From Caldilineae bacterium (GTDB lineage: Bacteria > Chloroflexota > Anaerolineae > J102), in contig DUEF01000306.1 of NCBI GenBank assembly GCA_011176555.1, positions 1-6,536 on the forward strand: 6,536 nt of DNA, written 5' to 3'. The position numbers and the translations under genes are program-made. Shown in pieces: positions 1 to 6,442 of the stretch. Each line of letters starts with the position of its first letter. Position 1 is the stretch's first letter. The notes below the pieces were generated by a model that worked only from the letters and a program-made list of their open reading frames with translations, had not been told where the DNA came from and did no database searches.

Positions 1-441
1 CCGGTAACGCCAAAGTTCAATATTGGCCCCCATAACTTTGACTGCATGAAGGTCGTATTTTCTGTAGCCCGGCGCAATGCAAATTACCCGGACATCTGAC
101 CAGTCAATTTCAATGCCATGACCAAGTTGTTTTTGAACTGCGATCTCGAAGTCGCCTCGATGGTCATCTATCCATGAGAGATAAAAAAGACTTTGGTTGA
201 TCAATTCTGAGGATTCAACTTTTTTATACTCAATGATGACAGGGTTGTTGTCCTCAGATAGGGCAAGTGTATCGATTCGGCCACCATGTTGTGTGCCTGT
301 TGAAAATTCTGATGCGACAAAACGACAACTAAATATCGTATCAAGGTTTTTTTCAACCAGCCTTTGCAATTGTTTTTCAGTTTTGAAATTTGTGTATTCG
401 ACAGAGTTCATATTGTCTTTGTGAATTTCAAAAAGTGGCAT
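1..441 (-). CDS. PD-(D/E)XK nuclease-like protein (DUF5655/NucS-like), N-terminal part, cut by window edge
   Basis: The reading frame is open from the ATG at 441-439 to base 1, giving 147 codons with no stop; the C-terminus lies beyond the window. The protein begins MPLFEIHKDN. It has the hallmarks of a PD-(D/E)XK nuclease core: Asp57 in GGRIDTLAL, then Glu71-Tyr-Lys73 in VIIEYKK, followed by a helix with NQSLFYL (Gln84, Tyr87). A later strand reads VRVICIAPGY. From memory, this pattern matches bacterial proteins of about 300 residues that carry a C-terminal DUF5655 domain, and it resembles the NucS/DUF91 nuclease fold. The substrate is unknown; DNA cleavage or binding is inferred from the fold only. 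The start is supported by AAGGGAG 12 bases upstream and by the family-like N-terminus. Base composition and codon choice are clearly AT-richer than in the neighbours, which suggests separate acquisition. It lies 180 bp downstream of the nucleotidase gene on the same strand and probably has its own promoter. Confidence 0.85.
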   Translation of the reverse strand, partial: MPLFEIHKDNMNSVEYTNFKTEKQLQRLVEKNLDTIFSCRFVASEFSTGTQHGGRIDTLALSEDNNPVIIEYKKVESSELINQSLFYLSWIDDHRGDFEIAVQKQLGHGIEIDWSDVRVICIAPGYRKYDLHAVKVMGANIELWRYR

Positions 442-453
442 AATTTTTTGAGA

Positions 454-460
454 CTCCCTT
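454..460 (-). promoter_or_regulatory. Ribosome binding site of the nuclease-like gene
   Basis: On the minus strand the sequence AAGGGAG lies 12 bases before the ATG at 441. The spacing is slightly long, but it is the only Shine-Dalgarno-like sequence near the start, and it supports that start. Confidence 0.5.
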
Positions 461-509
461 GTAATATTTTCGAACAGACATCAAATGGCAATTTATGCGG
501 GGTATTTAC

Positions 510-538
510 ATCCTAAAGGACTCGTACCTACACGTCAA
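510..538 (-). promoter_or_regulatory. Candidate sigma70-type promoter of the nuclease-like gene
   Basis: On the minus strand TTGACG (538-533, five of six bases of the -35 consensus) is followed after exactly 17 bases by TAGGAT (515-510, four of six bases of the -10 consensus). Transcription would start near 503 and leave a leader of about 60 bases before the ATG at 441. The -10 match is weak, so this is a moderate prediction. It would let the AT-rich gene be expressed independently of the nucleotidase gene upstream. Confidence 0.35.
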
Positions 539-563
539 GCTTTGCTTCGATCCGGCAATCGTC

Positions 564-579
564 AAAACTGCTCAAGCAG
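564..579 (-). terminator. Weak candidate terminator downstream of the nucleotidase gene
   Basis: About 40 bases after the nucleotidase stop, the minus strand reads CTGCTTGAGCAG followed directly by TTTT. The stem is only four to five base pairs and the T-run is short, so termination would be inefficient. No better hairpin was seen between 442 and 621. Confidence 0.2.
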
Positions 580-621
580 ATATAGCGAAGGAATGACGGT
601 GCGCCGACACCTGACAGGTCT

Positions 622-2163
622 TCAATCCCCCAATCCCGCAATCGCTTCATCCAGCGGCTGGGCGGGACTGGAATCCTGGTCGAGAATCCAATCGATGACG
701 GGTTGACGCCAGTCGATGCCGGTGTCGTAGGCGTTCGGGTCATAACGGGCGAACAGGGTGTAGTCATCGCCGCCGGCGTACATGAAGTCGTTGACCAGGA
801 CGCTGTACACGGTATCCTTGTCCAACCGCTCGCCCGTGGCGTCCAGCGCCCAGTGAAAGCCCGCCCGGTGCATGCCGCCCACCGCCGTCCTGTCGAGATG
901 CCCGACCAGCGCCTGCTCTAGCTGCTTTCCGGTGAGATGCACCTCGATGAGCACGTTGTTGAAGGGCAGCACGCCGATGATCTCGGCCAGGGTCACATCG
1001 CCGGCGGGGATGCCAGCGCGGATGCCGCCGCGGTTGGTGAGGGCGATGTCGGCCTGGGGATAGCCCCACAGCCAGGATTCAGTAATCAGGTCTTCGATAG
1101 CCTGGCTGCGGCGGGGAAGTTCCTTTTCCAAATAACCGATCACTTCGCTCAACGTGGCGTCGGTCTCGGCCTGCCATTTTGCCACCACTGCCGCCACCGC
1201 CGGGTCTTCGGCCCCACCCTGATTCTGCTCGACGCCATATTCGACAGCGAGCACTTCGTCCGTAGCGGTGTCGTAGGTGAACGTCGCCCAGGCGTACGTG
1301 GCCATGTGTGCGCCCCCGACCAGAGTGACTGCGCCATTGCGTTCGTCCGCCACCAGCTCGTTGCAGTGCCCGCCGCCCACGAAATCGATGCCCAGTTCCT
1401 CCGCCACCGCCGTCACTTCGACGATTTCGGGTGTACAGAGATGGCCGGGAACAAAAATCAGATCGGCTCCCGCCGCTTGCAGCTCGGGAACAAACTCGCG
1501 CAAGGCCTCGGTGTAGCCGATGAAGTCGAACTCAGTGATGTTAGCGGGATTGGTGGTGAAGGCGGTGTTCGTGGTGGTCAGGCCGATCAGCCCCACTTTG
1601 AGACCGCCCACATCGACCAGCGCGTAGGGCTGGATGCCCAGATCGGTGGGGACTGCGCCGCTGTCCTTGTAACGGATATTGGCGCTGAGATAGGTAAAAT
1701 CGGCTTCGCCGAGGCGCTGCTGGAGCGTCTCCAGGCCGAAGTCGAACTCGTGATTGCCGATCACCGAGGCGTCGTAGCCCATCGTATTCATCACTTCGAC
1801 CATACTCTCGCCCTGGAACCAGGTGGAAACGGCGGGCCCGGTCCAGTTGTCGCCGCCGCTGAGCACCAGGAAATTGCCCTCGTCACCGTAGCCGAATTTC
1901 TCTTGCCATAATCCGACCAAGTTGGCTGCCCCCCGCCCCTCCTCTTGCCCCAGCATCCAGCCATGCTCGTCGTTGGTGTATAAGACAGTCAAGCGGACGA
2001 TCGTCGCTTCCGCGGCTTTGCTTGGTGGCGTCGCGACTTCTGCGGCAGCCCGCGAGGGTTCCGCTGTTGCATCGGGGGCTACCGGCGCGCCTGGCGGCGG
2101 CGGGACGCAAGCCGCCACAATGAGGAGAAACATGAGCAAGAGCAAAGTAAGTTTAGGTTTCAT
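622..2163 (-). CDS. Surface lipoprotein 5'-nucleotidase (metallophosphoesterase, UshA/YfkN type)
   Basis: This 513-residue protein should hydrolyse nucleotides or related phosphoesters outside the cell, using a two-metal centre. Residues 1-19 form a lipoprotein signal (KPK, hydrophobic stretch, lipobox VAAC with Cys19), followed by a Pro/Ala-rich tether to about residue 53. The calcineurin-like phosphoesterase domain spans roughly 57-300: TNDEHG (Asp65, His67), GGDNW (Asp105), GNHEFD (Asn137, His138), His241 and GGGHCN (His266). The C-terminal 5'-nucleotidase domain spans roughly 335-485, with NRGGIR (377-382), the LPFNN motif near 399-403 and NDFMYAGGDDY (458-468). Phe460 probably corresponds to one of the aromatic residues that stack on the base in UshA. 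The third base of the usual GHxH/GHxQ motif position is Asn268, a mild deviation. Length is normal for the family and no frameshift is seen. AAGGA lies 12 bases before the ATG. Its promoter overlaps that of the divergent NACHT-CHAT gene. Exact substrate specificity cannot be read from sequence. Confidence 0.93.
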   Translation of the reverse strand: MKPKLTLLLLMFLLIVAACVPPPPGAPVAPDATAEPSRAAAEVATPPSKAAEATIVRLTVLYTNDEHGWMLGQEEGRGAANLVGLWQEKFGYGDEGNFLVLSGGDNWTGPAVSTWFQGESMVEVMNTMGYDASVIGNHEFDFGLETLQQRLGEADFTYLSANIRYKDSGAVPTDLGIQPYALVDVGGLKVGLIGLTTTNTAFTTNPANITEFDFIGYTEALREFVPELQAAGADLIFVPGHLCTPEIVEVTAVAEELGIDFVGGGHCNELVADERNGAVTLVGGAHMATYAWATFTYDTATDEVLAVEYGVEQNQGGAEDPAVAAVVAKWQAETDATLSEVIGYLEKELPRRSQAIEDLITESWLWGYPQADIALTNRGGIRAGIPAGDVTLAEIIGVLPFNNVLIEVHLTGKQLEQALVGHLDRTAVGGMHRAGFHWALDATGERLDKDTVYSVLVNDFMYAGGDDYTLFARYDPNAYDTGIDWRQPVIDWILDQDSSPAQPLDEAIAGLGD

Positions 2164-2175
2164 CTGGCGTTTTTT

Positions 2176-2180
2176 TCCTT
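2176..2180 (-). promoter_or_regulatory. Ribosome binding site of the nucleotidase gene
   Basis: On the minus strand AAGGA is followed by an A-rich stretch and the ATG at 2163, with a 12-base gap. It favours this ATG, which also gives a complete lipoprotein signal with its basic N-terminal residues, over the internal Met11. Confidence 0.45.
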
Positions 2181-2197
2181 ATCGACGCGTGAGCTTG

Positions 2198-2221
2198 ATC
2201 AGCCATGGTTCATGCCATGAT
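2198..2221. repeat. Imperfect inverted repeat in the nucleotidase leader
   Basis: ATCAGCCATG and CATGCCATGAT face each other across GTT; the arms match at most positions once one base is gapped, and CCATGG sits inside. The element lies just downstream of the predicted minus-strand transcription start (about 2223). It could be an operator or an mRNA hairpin in the nucleotidase leader. No regulator family can be assigned. Confidence 0.25.
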
Positions 2222-2229
2222 ACCAAAGG

Positions 2230-2259
2230 ATTGTACGAACCCGGAAAACCCATTGACAA
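2230..2259 (-). promoter_or_regulatory. Sigma70-type promoter of the nucleotidase gene
   Basis: On the minus strand TTGTCA (2259-2254, five of six consensus bases) and TACAAT (2235-2230, five of six) are separated by 18 bases. Transcription would begin near 2223 and leave a leader of about 60 bases. The -35 hexamer occupies five of the six bases used as the -35 of the divergent promoter at 2253-2281. Confidence 0.6.
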
Positions 2260-2281
2260 ACCATAGTCCCTGCAATACAAT
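2253..2281 (+). promoter_or_regulatory. Strong sigma70-type promoter of the NACHT-CHAT gene
   Basis: TTGACA (2253-2258, full consensus) and TACAAT (2276-2281, five of six) are separated by an ideal 17 bases. The predicted transcription start is about 2288-2290. That is only 7-9 bases before the ATG at 2297 but about 95 bases before the ATG at 2384, so the promoter leaves no room for a ribosome binding site at 2297. Confidence 0.7.
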
Positions 2282-2383
2282 GATCAATAGCCGCTCATGC
2301 CCATCGCCGTGGCTCGTTCGCGCGATGAGGTGATGTGGCGACCTTTTCCAGTCTGGCTGACGCTTCCAAATGAAAACTTAGCG

Positions 2384-5300
2384 ATGAACTGTCCGCATTG
2401 TGGTCACGGCCCTATTCCCGAGAACGTACTCACCTGTCCCGAGTGCGGGCGGCCATTGTCGCGTCAAGAGGATTCAGTGGTTGAGGTAGGCGCTGTCACA
2501 AAGCCAGATGAGCAGACGCCGCCAGCGGACGGCGGGCAAGATCTTCATGTCGATATGAAGGTTGGTCGGGTTGAGAAAGGAGGAAGGGCGGTGGGTGTGG
2601 CGGTGGAAAAACTGGTCGGGAATCTCATCGTGCGCTCGCAAGATCAGGCGGTTTTGCAGAATCGCCGCAACAAGCAGACCCTGCGCGAACGGGTGCAGTC
2701 GGATTGGATCGAGGGCGTGCTGGAGCAACATGAAGCCGTGCAAGCTGTTTTCGATCAGGCGGGCGGGTTGATCAAGCTTCACAAGCGTTGGATGCCTGAC
2801 GCCGTCGCTTTTCACTCAGTCGCTGAGGATCAGATCGGTTTTCAGAAGGAGGAGGAAACTCAGAGCATCTCACCAGAGATGGAAATCGTCGACATTTTTG
2901 AGGAGGCGAACCAATCGTTGTTAATTCTCGGGCAGCCCGGATCGGGGAAAACGAACGCCCTCCTGCAACTGGCCCGGGCCTTGATCGCTGAGGCCGAGCA
3001 TGATCCTGATGCGCCCGTCCCGGTCATACTCAATCTGTCCTCGTGGGCGGACAAGCGGGTTTCCATCGCCGAGTGGGTGGTGTACGAACTCAATCTCATC
3101 CAGTACGGCGTGCCCCGTGACCTCGGCCGCCAGTGGATCGAGAACAATGATCTGGTGCTGTTGCTCGATGGCCTGGATGAAGTGGATGGCCGGTACAAGC
3201 AGGACTGCATCGAGGCGATCAACGACTTCGTCGTTCAACATGGTTTGATGGGCGTCGCCGTGTGTTGCCGGCTCGACGAGTATCGCAACCAGCTCGTGCA
3301 ATTGCAGTTGCGGGCCGCTATCCTGCTGGAGCCGCTCACTGCAGAGCAGATCGACGCCTATTTCGAGGTCGTGGGCGCGCCGCTGGCCGGGTTGAGAACG
3401 ATGTTGGAGCAAGATGCGTCGCTGCGGGAGTTGGTGCGGACGCCGCTCATGCTCCACATCATGAGTCTGACTTATCGAGGCCAGCCTGCTGTGGCTCCGA
3501 GCGCCGCGCCTGAAGCCACCATCGCCCGTCGTGAGCGCCTGTTCGCCGATTACGTGCAGCGCATGTACAAGCGTAAGATGGAGGCCAAGAAGCCCTATTC
3601 CGACGAACAGACCACTGCCTGGCTATCCTGGCTGGCGCAGCGCATGATCGAGCACAACCAAACGACATTTCTGATCGAGAACATGCAACCGAGTTGGCTG
3701 CCGACAGCGGATTGGCGTTGGGCGTACATGCTCATCTCCCGGCTGATGCTGGGGCTGATCGGCGGCCTGTTCGGCGGGTTGGTCATCGGCATGGGGCTGG
3801 CCCCGCACGAGGGTCTCAGTCACGCCCTGCAACGGGGTCTGGCGGAAGGCGTTCTGGGCGGACTGGTGGCCGGGCCGGTGGTCGCCATCGTCGATATGCT
3901 CTGGATCACGAAAATCGGCCGCACGAAACGCATCGGCGCCCTGTCGTTGGGCCTGCAATCGGCCCTGAAGACGTTGGTGATCGGTCTGACGGTGGGGCTG
4001 AGCGTATCCATCCTTTTCGCCGTGATCTTCGGGCTAAGCAACTGGCTGGGCAGAGGCCCGCTGGATTGGTGGGTCGAGGGCGTCAGTGTGGGTCTGATTT
4101 TCGGTCTCAGTAGCGGTCTTTTCTTCGCTTTTGGCCCGCGCGGCGTGCGGCACAGCCTGAACAATGACATCCAGACGGTCGAGCGTTTGAGTTGGTCGTA
4201 TCACTCGGCGTTGACGGGTGGCGCGTACGGCGTGGTAGCCGGAGCCATCGCCGGGGCCATTGCCGGCGTTTTTGCGCAGGGGACTGTGCTCCTGTCTCCC
4301 CTGGTCGCAAGAGGTGTGGGCACGCCGAAGATCATGCTGATCATGGCCGTGATGGGGATGGTCGTCCTGGGCCTGGCCGGCGCTCTGTTCGGCGGCATGG
4401 GCGGTACACTGGTCAAGACCAAGAAAGTCGCTCCGAACCAGGGCCTGCGATTATCCCTCATCAACGCCGCTGTGACCGCTCCGGTGGTGGGCGGCTTTTT
4501 CGCTCTCGTCAGTCTGTTCATCGCCCTTGTGTTGGGAGACGCCAGCGTGATGCTATCGTTCGTGCTGTACGGATTTTTCATCGGCCTGCTGGCGGCGCTG
4601 TGGTTTGGCGGCCTGTTTGCGATCCAGCACATCACCCTGCGCATCATTCTCTGGCAGAGAGGTGAAACGCCGTCGTTGGGTAAATACGCCGATTTCCTGG
4701 ACTATGCCGCCCACCTTATCTTTTTGCAGAAAGTGGGCGGCGGCTACATCTTCATTCATCGCTACCTGTTGGAGCATTTTGCTCGAATTGGAAACGACCT
4801 CCGGGAGGTAGCCGCCAAAATCCCGGCAAACGAAGGGGTGCTGGCCACCTCCCGGAGGTCGAAGACTAGCAGGAGGTCTGTCGTGCCAGCAGAGCAAACC
4901 AGTTCAGAATCTCGCGCCGAACCGGTGCAGCGAACATTCGGAAACGCCGAGGAAGCGAAGCTTGAGGGCGTCGCGGGCGCGGCGACCGCGCAAGCTGCCG
5001 AGGCGCGAGAGATCCCGGATGCGGGAAGAGCGATCCCATACCGGGATATGACCATCGAAGTTTCTGATTTCGAGCGCGTCAGCGAAGGAAAGAAACGGTT
5101 TGGACGCTTCAAGGTGCGGGTGCTCAGTTCGCCGGCCGGGGAGATGAAGCCGGAAGAGGCGATCCCGGTCGAATACGACGAGCGCCAGCTCCTGGAAACG
5201 TTGAAGAAACTCGAAAAGCGGGTGCTGGATCGGGCGGGGCTGATCGCCCTGGGGCGGACGCTGGCGCTGTTGTTGCTCCCGCCAGGCGAGGCAGGAACGC

Positions 5301-6442
5301 AGGCCGATGTCCGGGATCTGTACGTCGATAGTTTGAAGTTGATCGGTCTGGATCAGGGCCTGCGCTTGCGTTTGCGTTTGCCCCCGGCCCTGGCGGCGCT
5401 ACCCTGGGAGTTCATGTACGTGGACCGGGTTGGCGGCGGTGATGGCATGGATGGCTTCCTGGCCCTGGACCCGCGCGTGGCCATCATCCGTCATGAGGCC
5501 TTGCCCATTCCGAAGCCTCTACCCCTGGCCACCGGTGTGATCAAGGTCGTGGCGGCGCTGGCCTCCGGTGAGAATCTGCCGGTGCTTAACCTGAAACAGG
5601 AGAAAGACGACCTGGAGGCAGCGCTCAGCGGTCAACCTGGCATCGATCCGGTGATTTTGAAGGACGCCACCCTGGACGATGTGCAGACGGCCATCCCCGA
5701 CGCCGACGTTTTCCATTTCGCCGGTCATGGCGCTTTCGAGCGCAAGATGTCTGATCTTCCGGGCGTGTATTCCGGCGTCGGCTACCTGGCTCTGGACGAT
5801 CAATTCGTCGACGCTGAGCAACTGGGCGTCAACCTGCGGGGCAATGGCGTGCGTTTGGCGCTGCTGGGCGGCTGCGAAACCGGGCGGCGGGACGGCGTCA
5901 GCGTGTGGAGCGGCATCGCCCCGGCTCTGGTCGAGGCGGAGATCCCAGCTGTCGTCGCTAACCAGTACTCCATCCGGGACAAGACCGCCATCGCTTTCAG
6001 CCGTCATTTCTATCGCGCCCTGGTCGGTGGTTTGCCCATCGAGCGGGCGGTTTGCGCCGGGCGCATTGCCGCCTACAACGCTGACAAGAATGGCCGCGAC
6101 TGGGGCGTACCTGTGCTCTACCTGCGCGCGGCCAGCGGTCAACTTTTCGAGGGCGCTCCCGATACCGAAACCCGCCAGCAAGCCGCCGCCGCCGCCGAGG
6201 CCATTGTCAACGTCCGTGTGAATGAAGTGGCCGCCGGCGGCGAGGTGACGGGCGCTAAAGTGCGCGAGATGCTGGCCGGGAAACTGGACGTGGGCGTGGT
6301 CGTCTCCGGCACGGTCTACGGCAAGGTGGTCGGGCTGGAAATCGACACCCTGGGCGGCGGTAGCGCCGATGTCGATGTGAAAGCCGGCGCGGTCGAGGCT
6401 GGCGGCAGCGTGACGGGCGCAGTGATCGATCATCTCGGATAG
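2384..6442 (+). CDS. Zinc ribbon - NACHT NTPase - multi-TM - CHAT protease fusion protein
   Basis: Predicted membrane-bound STAND-type NTPase with a caspase-like protease. Residues counted from 2384 (1352 aa): zinc ribbon with Cys3, Cys6, Cys18 and Cys21; glycine-rich motif 56-77; NACHT about 165-330 with Walker A GQPGSGKT (183-190), Walker B LLLLDGLDEV (Asp262, Asp265, Glu266) and sensor-like Arg296 in CCRLDEY; helical region to about 440; about eight Gly-rich membrane segments between 447 and 749; the motif GGGYIFIHRYLLEHFA (785-800) that closes many NACHT-membrane proteins; polar linker to about 884; CHAT domain about 884-1250 with His1115 (FHFAGHG) and Cys1164 (LLGGCETG), both intact; repeat tail 1275-1352. 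NACHT proteins are known in anti-phage defence and CHAT proteases in regulated death; this protein's role is inferred. The start at 2384 was chosen because MNCPHCG is a natural zinc-ribbon N-terminus. An in-frame ATG at 2297 would add 29 featureless residues. Neither start has a clear Shine-Dalgarno sequence. Confidence 0.9.
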   Translation: MNCPHCGHGPIPENVLTCPECGRPLSRQEDSVVEVGAVTKPDEQTPPADGGQDLHVDMKVGRVEKGGRAVGVAVEKLVGNLIVRSQDQAVLQNRRNKQTLRERVQSDWIEGVLEQHEAVQAVFDQAGGLIKLHKRWMPDAVAFHSVAEDQIGFQKEEETQSISPEMEIVDIFEEANQSLLILGQPGSGKTNALLQLARALIAEAEHDPDAPVPVILNLSSWADKRVSIAEWVVYELNLIQYGVPRDLGRQWIENNDLVLLLDGLDEVDGRYKQDCIEAINDFVVQHGLMGVAVCCRLDEYRNQLVQLQLRAAILLEPLTAEQIDAYFEVVGAPLAGLRTMLEQDASLRELVRTPLMLHIMSLTYRGQPAVAPSAAPEATIARRERLFADYVQRMYKRKMEAKKPYSDEQTTAWLSWLAQRMIEHNQTTFLIENMQPSWLPTADWRWAYMLISRLMLGLIGGLFGGLVIGMGLAPHEGLSHALQRGLAEGVLGGLVAGPVVAIVDMLWITKIGRTKRIGALSLGLQSALKTLVIGLTVGLSVSILFAVIFGLSNWLGRGPLDWWVEGVSVGLIFGLSSGLFFAFGPRGVRHSLNNDIQTVERLSWSYHSALTGGAYGVVAGAIAGAIAGVFAQGTVLLSPLVARGVGTPKIMLIMAVMGMVVLGLAGALFGGMGGTLVKTKKVAPNQGLRLSLINAAVTAPVVGGFFALVSLFIALVLGDASVMLSFVLYGFFIGLLAALWFGGLFAIQHITLRIILWQRGETPSLGKYADFLDYAAHLIFLQKVGGGYIFIHRYLLEHFARIGNDLREVAAKIPANEGVLATSRRSKTSRRSVVPAEQTSSESRAEPVQRTFGNAEEAKLEGVAGAATAQAAEAREIPDAGRAIPYRDMTIEVSDFERVSEGKKRFGRFKVRVLSSPAGEMKPEEAIPVEYDERQLLETLKKLEKRVLDRAGLIALGRTLALLLLPPGEAGTQADVRDLYVDSLKLIGLDQGLRLRLRLPPALAALPWEFMYVDRVGGGDGMDGFLALDPRVAIIRHEALPIPKPLPLATGVIKVVAALASGENLPVLNLKQEKDDLEAALSGQPGIDPVILKDATLDDVQTAIPDADVFHFAGHGAFERKMSDLPGVYSGVGYLALDDQFVDAEQLGVNLRGNGVRLALLGGCETGRRDGVSVWSGIAPALVEAEIPAVVANQYSIRDKTAIAFSRHFYRALVGGLPIERAVCAGRIAAYNADKNGRDWGVPVLYLRAASGQLFEGAPDTETRQQAAAAAEAIVNVRVNEVAAGGEVTGAKVREMLAGKLDVGVVVSGTVYGKVVGLEIDTLGGGSADVDVKAGAVEAGGSVTGAVIDHLG
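2549..2614 (+). repeat. Coding repeat, N-terminal copy of the glycine-rich motif
   Basis: Encodes residues 56-77 of the NACHT-CHAT protein, VDMKVGRVEKGG followed by RAVGVAVEKL. It aligns without gaps to the copies at 6206-6271 and 6371-6436, with the shared pattern V-[DN]-[MV]-[KR]-[VA]-x-x-V-x-x-G-G-x-[AV]-[VT]-G. It lies between the zinc ribbon and the NACHT domain. Confidence 0.6.
4797..4877 (+). repeat. ACCTCC/GGAGGT palindrome pair and SD-like repeats in the NACHT-CHAT linker
   Basis: ACCTCC-G-GGAGGT lies at 4797-4809 and ACCTCC-C-GGAGGT at 4847-4859, exactly 50 bases apart; a third GGAGGT lies at 4872-4877. The second and third fall in a peptide repeat, TSRRS-K-TSRRS (residues 822-832), encoded with different codons, including tandem AGG. 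Each ACCTCC could pair with any GGAGGT, so the mRNA could fold in alternative ways over the internal start candidate. Confidence 0.55.
4871..4885 (+). promoter_or_regulatory. Candidate internal ribosome binding site and GTG start for a free CHAT protease
   Basis: AGGAGGT (4871-4877) is a near-perfect Shine-Dalgarno sequence. Six bases after its AGGAGG core comes GTG (4883-4885), in frame with the large gene (Val834). Initiation here would give a soluble protein of about 519 residues holding only the linker, CHAT domain and repeat tail. The site lies just after the point where stand-alone NACHT-membrane proteins usually end. It could be a working internal start, or the remnant start of a once separate gene. 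It could also be a chance result of the Arg-rich linker. Confidence 0.35.
6206..6271 (+). repeat. Coding repeat, first C-terminal copy of the glycine-rich motif
   Basis: Encodes residues 1275-1296, VNVRVNEVAAGG followed by EVTGAKVREM. It follows the CHAT domain and an Ala-rich stretch and opens a tandem array with a period of 27-28 residues. Confidence 0.6.
6287..6352 (+). repeat. Coding repeat, degenerate middle copy of the glycine-rich motif
   Basis: Encodes residues 1302-1323. The end, GKVVGLEIDTLG, aligns with GSVTGAVIDHLG of the last copy, and its key Gly is 27 and 28 residues from those of the flanking copies. The first half has diverged, so membership rests mainly on spacing and the second half. 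Confidence 0.4.
6371..6436 (+). repeat. Coding repeat, last C-terminal copy of the glycine-rich motif
   Basis: Encodes residues 1330-1351, VDVKAGAVEAGG followed by SVTGAVIDHL, and ends one codon before the stop. At DNA level GGCGGC and GTGACGGGCGC are shared with the first C-terminal copy, consistent with internal duplication. Confidence 0.6.

Noticed and set aside
485..706. Small plus-strand open frame across the intergenic region and the nucleotidase end
   Set aside because: No ribosome binding site, no recognisable sequence, and its second half is antisense to the nucleotidase C-terminus.
937..1911. Plus-strand open frame of 324 codons
   Set aside because: It lies wholly antisense to the well-supported nucleotidase gene; the translation has no recognisable family and arises from GC-rich codon structure.
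5519..6433. Minus-strand open frame of 304 codons
   Set aside because: Antisense to the CHAT domain and repeat tail, which carry clear catalytic motifs; the antisense product shows no domain.
2384..6442. Searched the window for a gasdermin-like or other partner of the CHAT protease
   Set aside because: No such gene is present; the only neighbours are the nucleotidase and the nuclease-like gene, so a two-gene protease-substrate system is not supported here.
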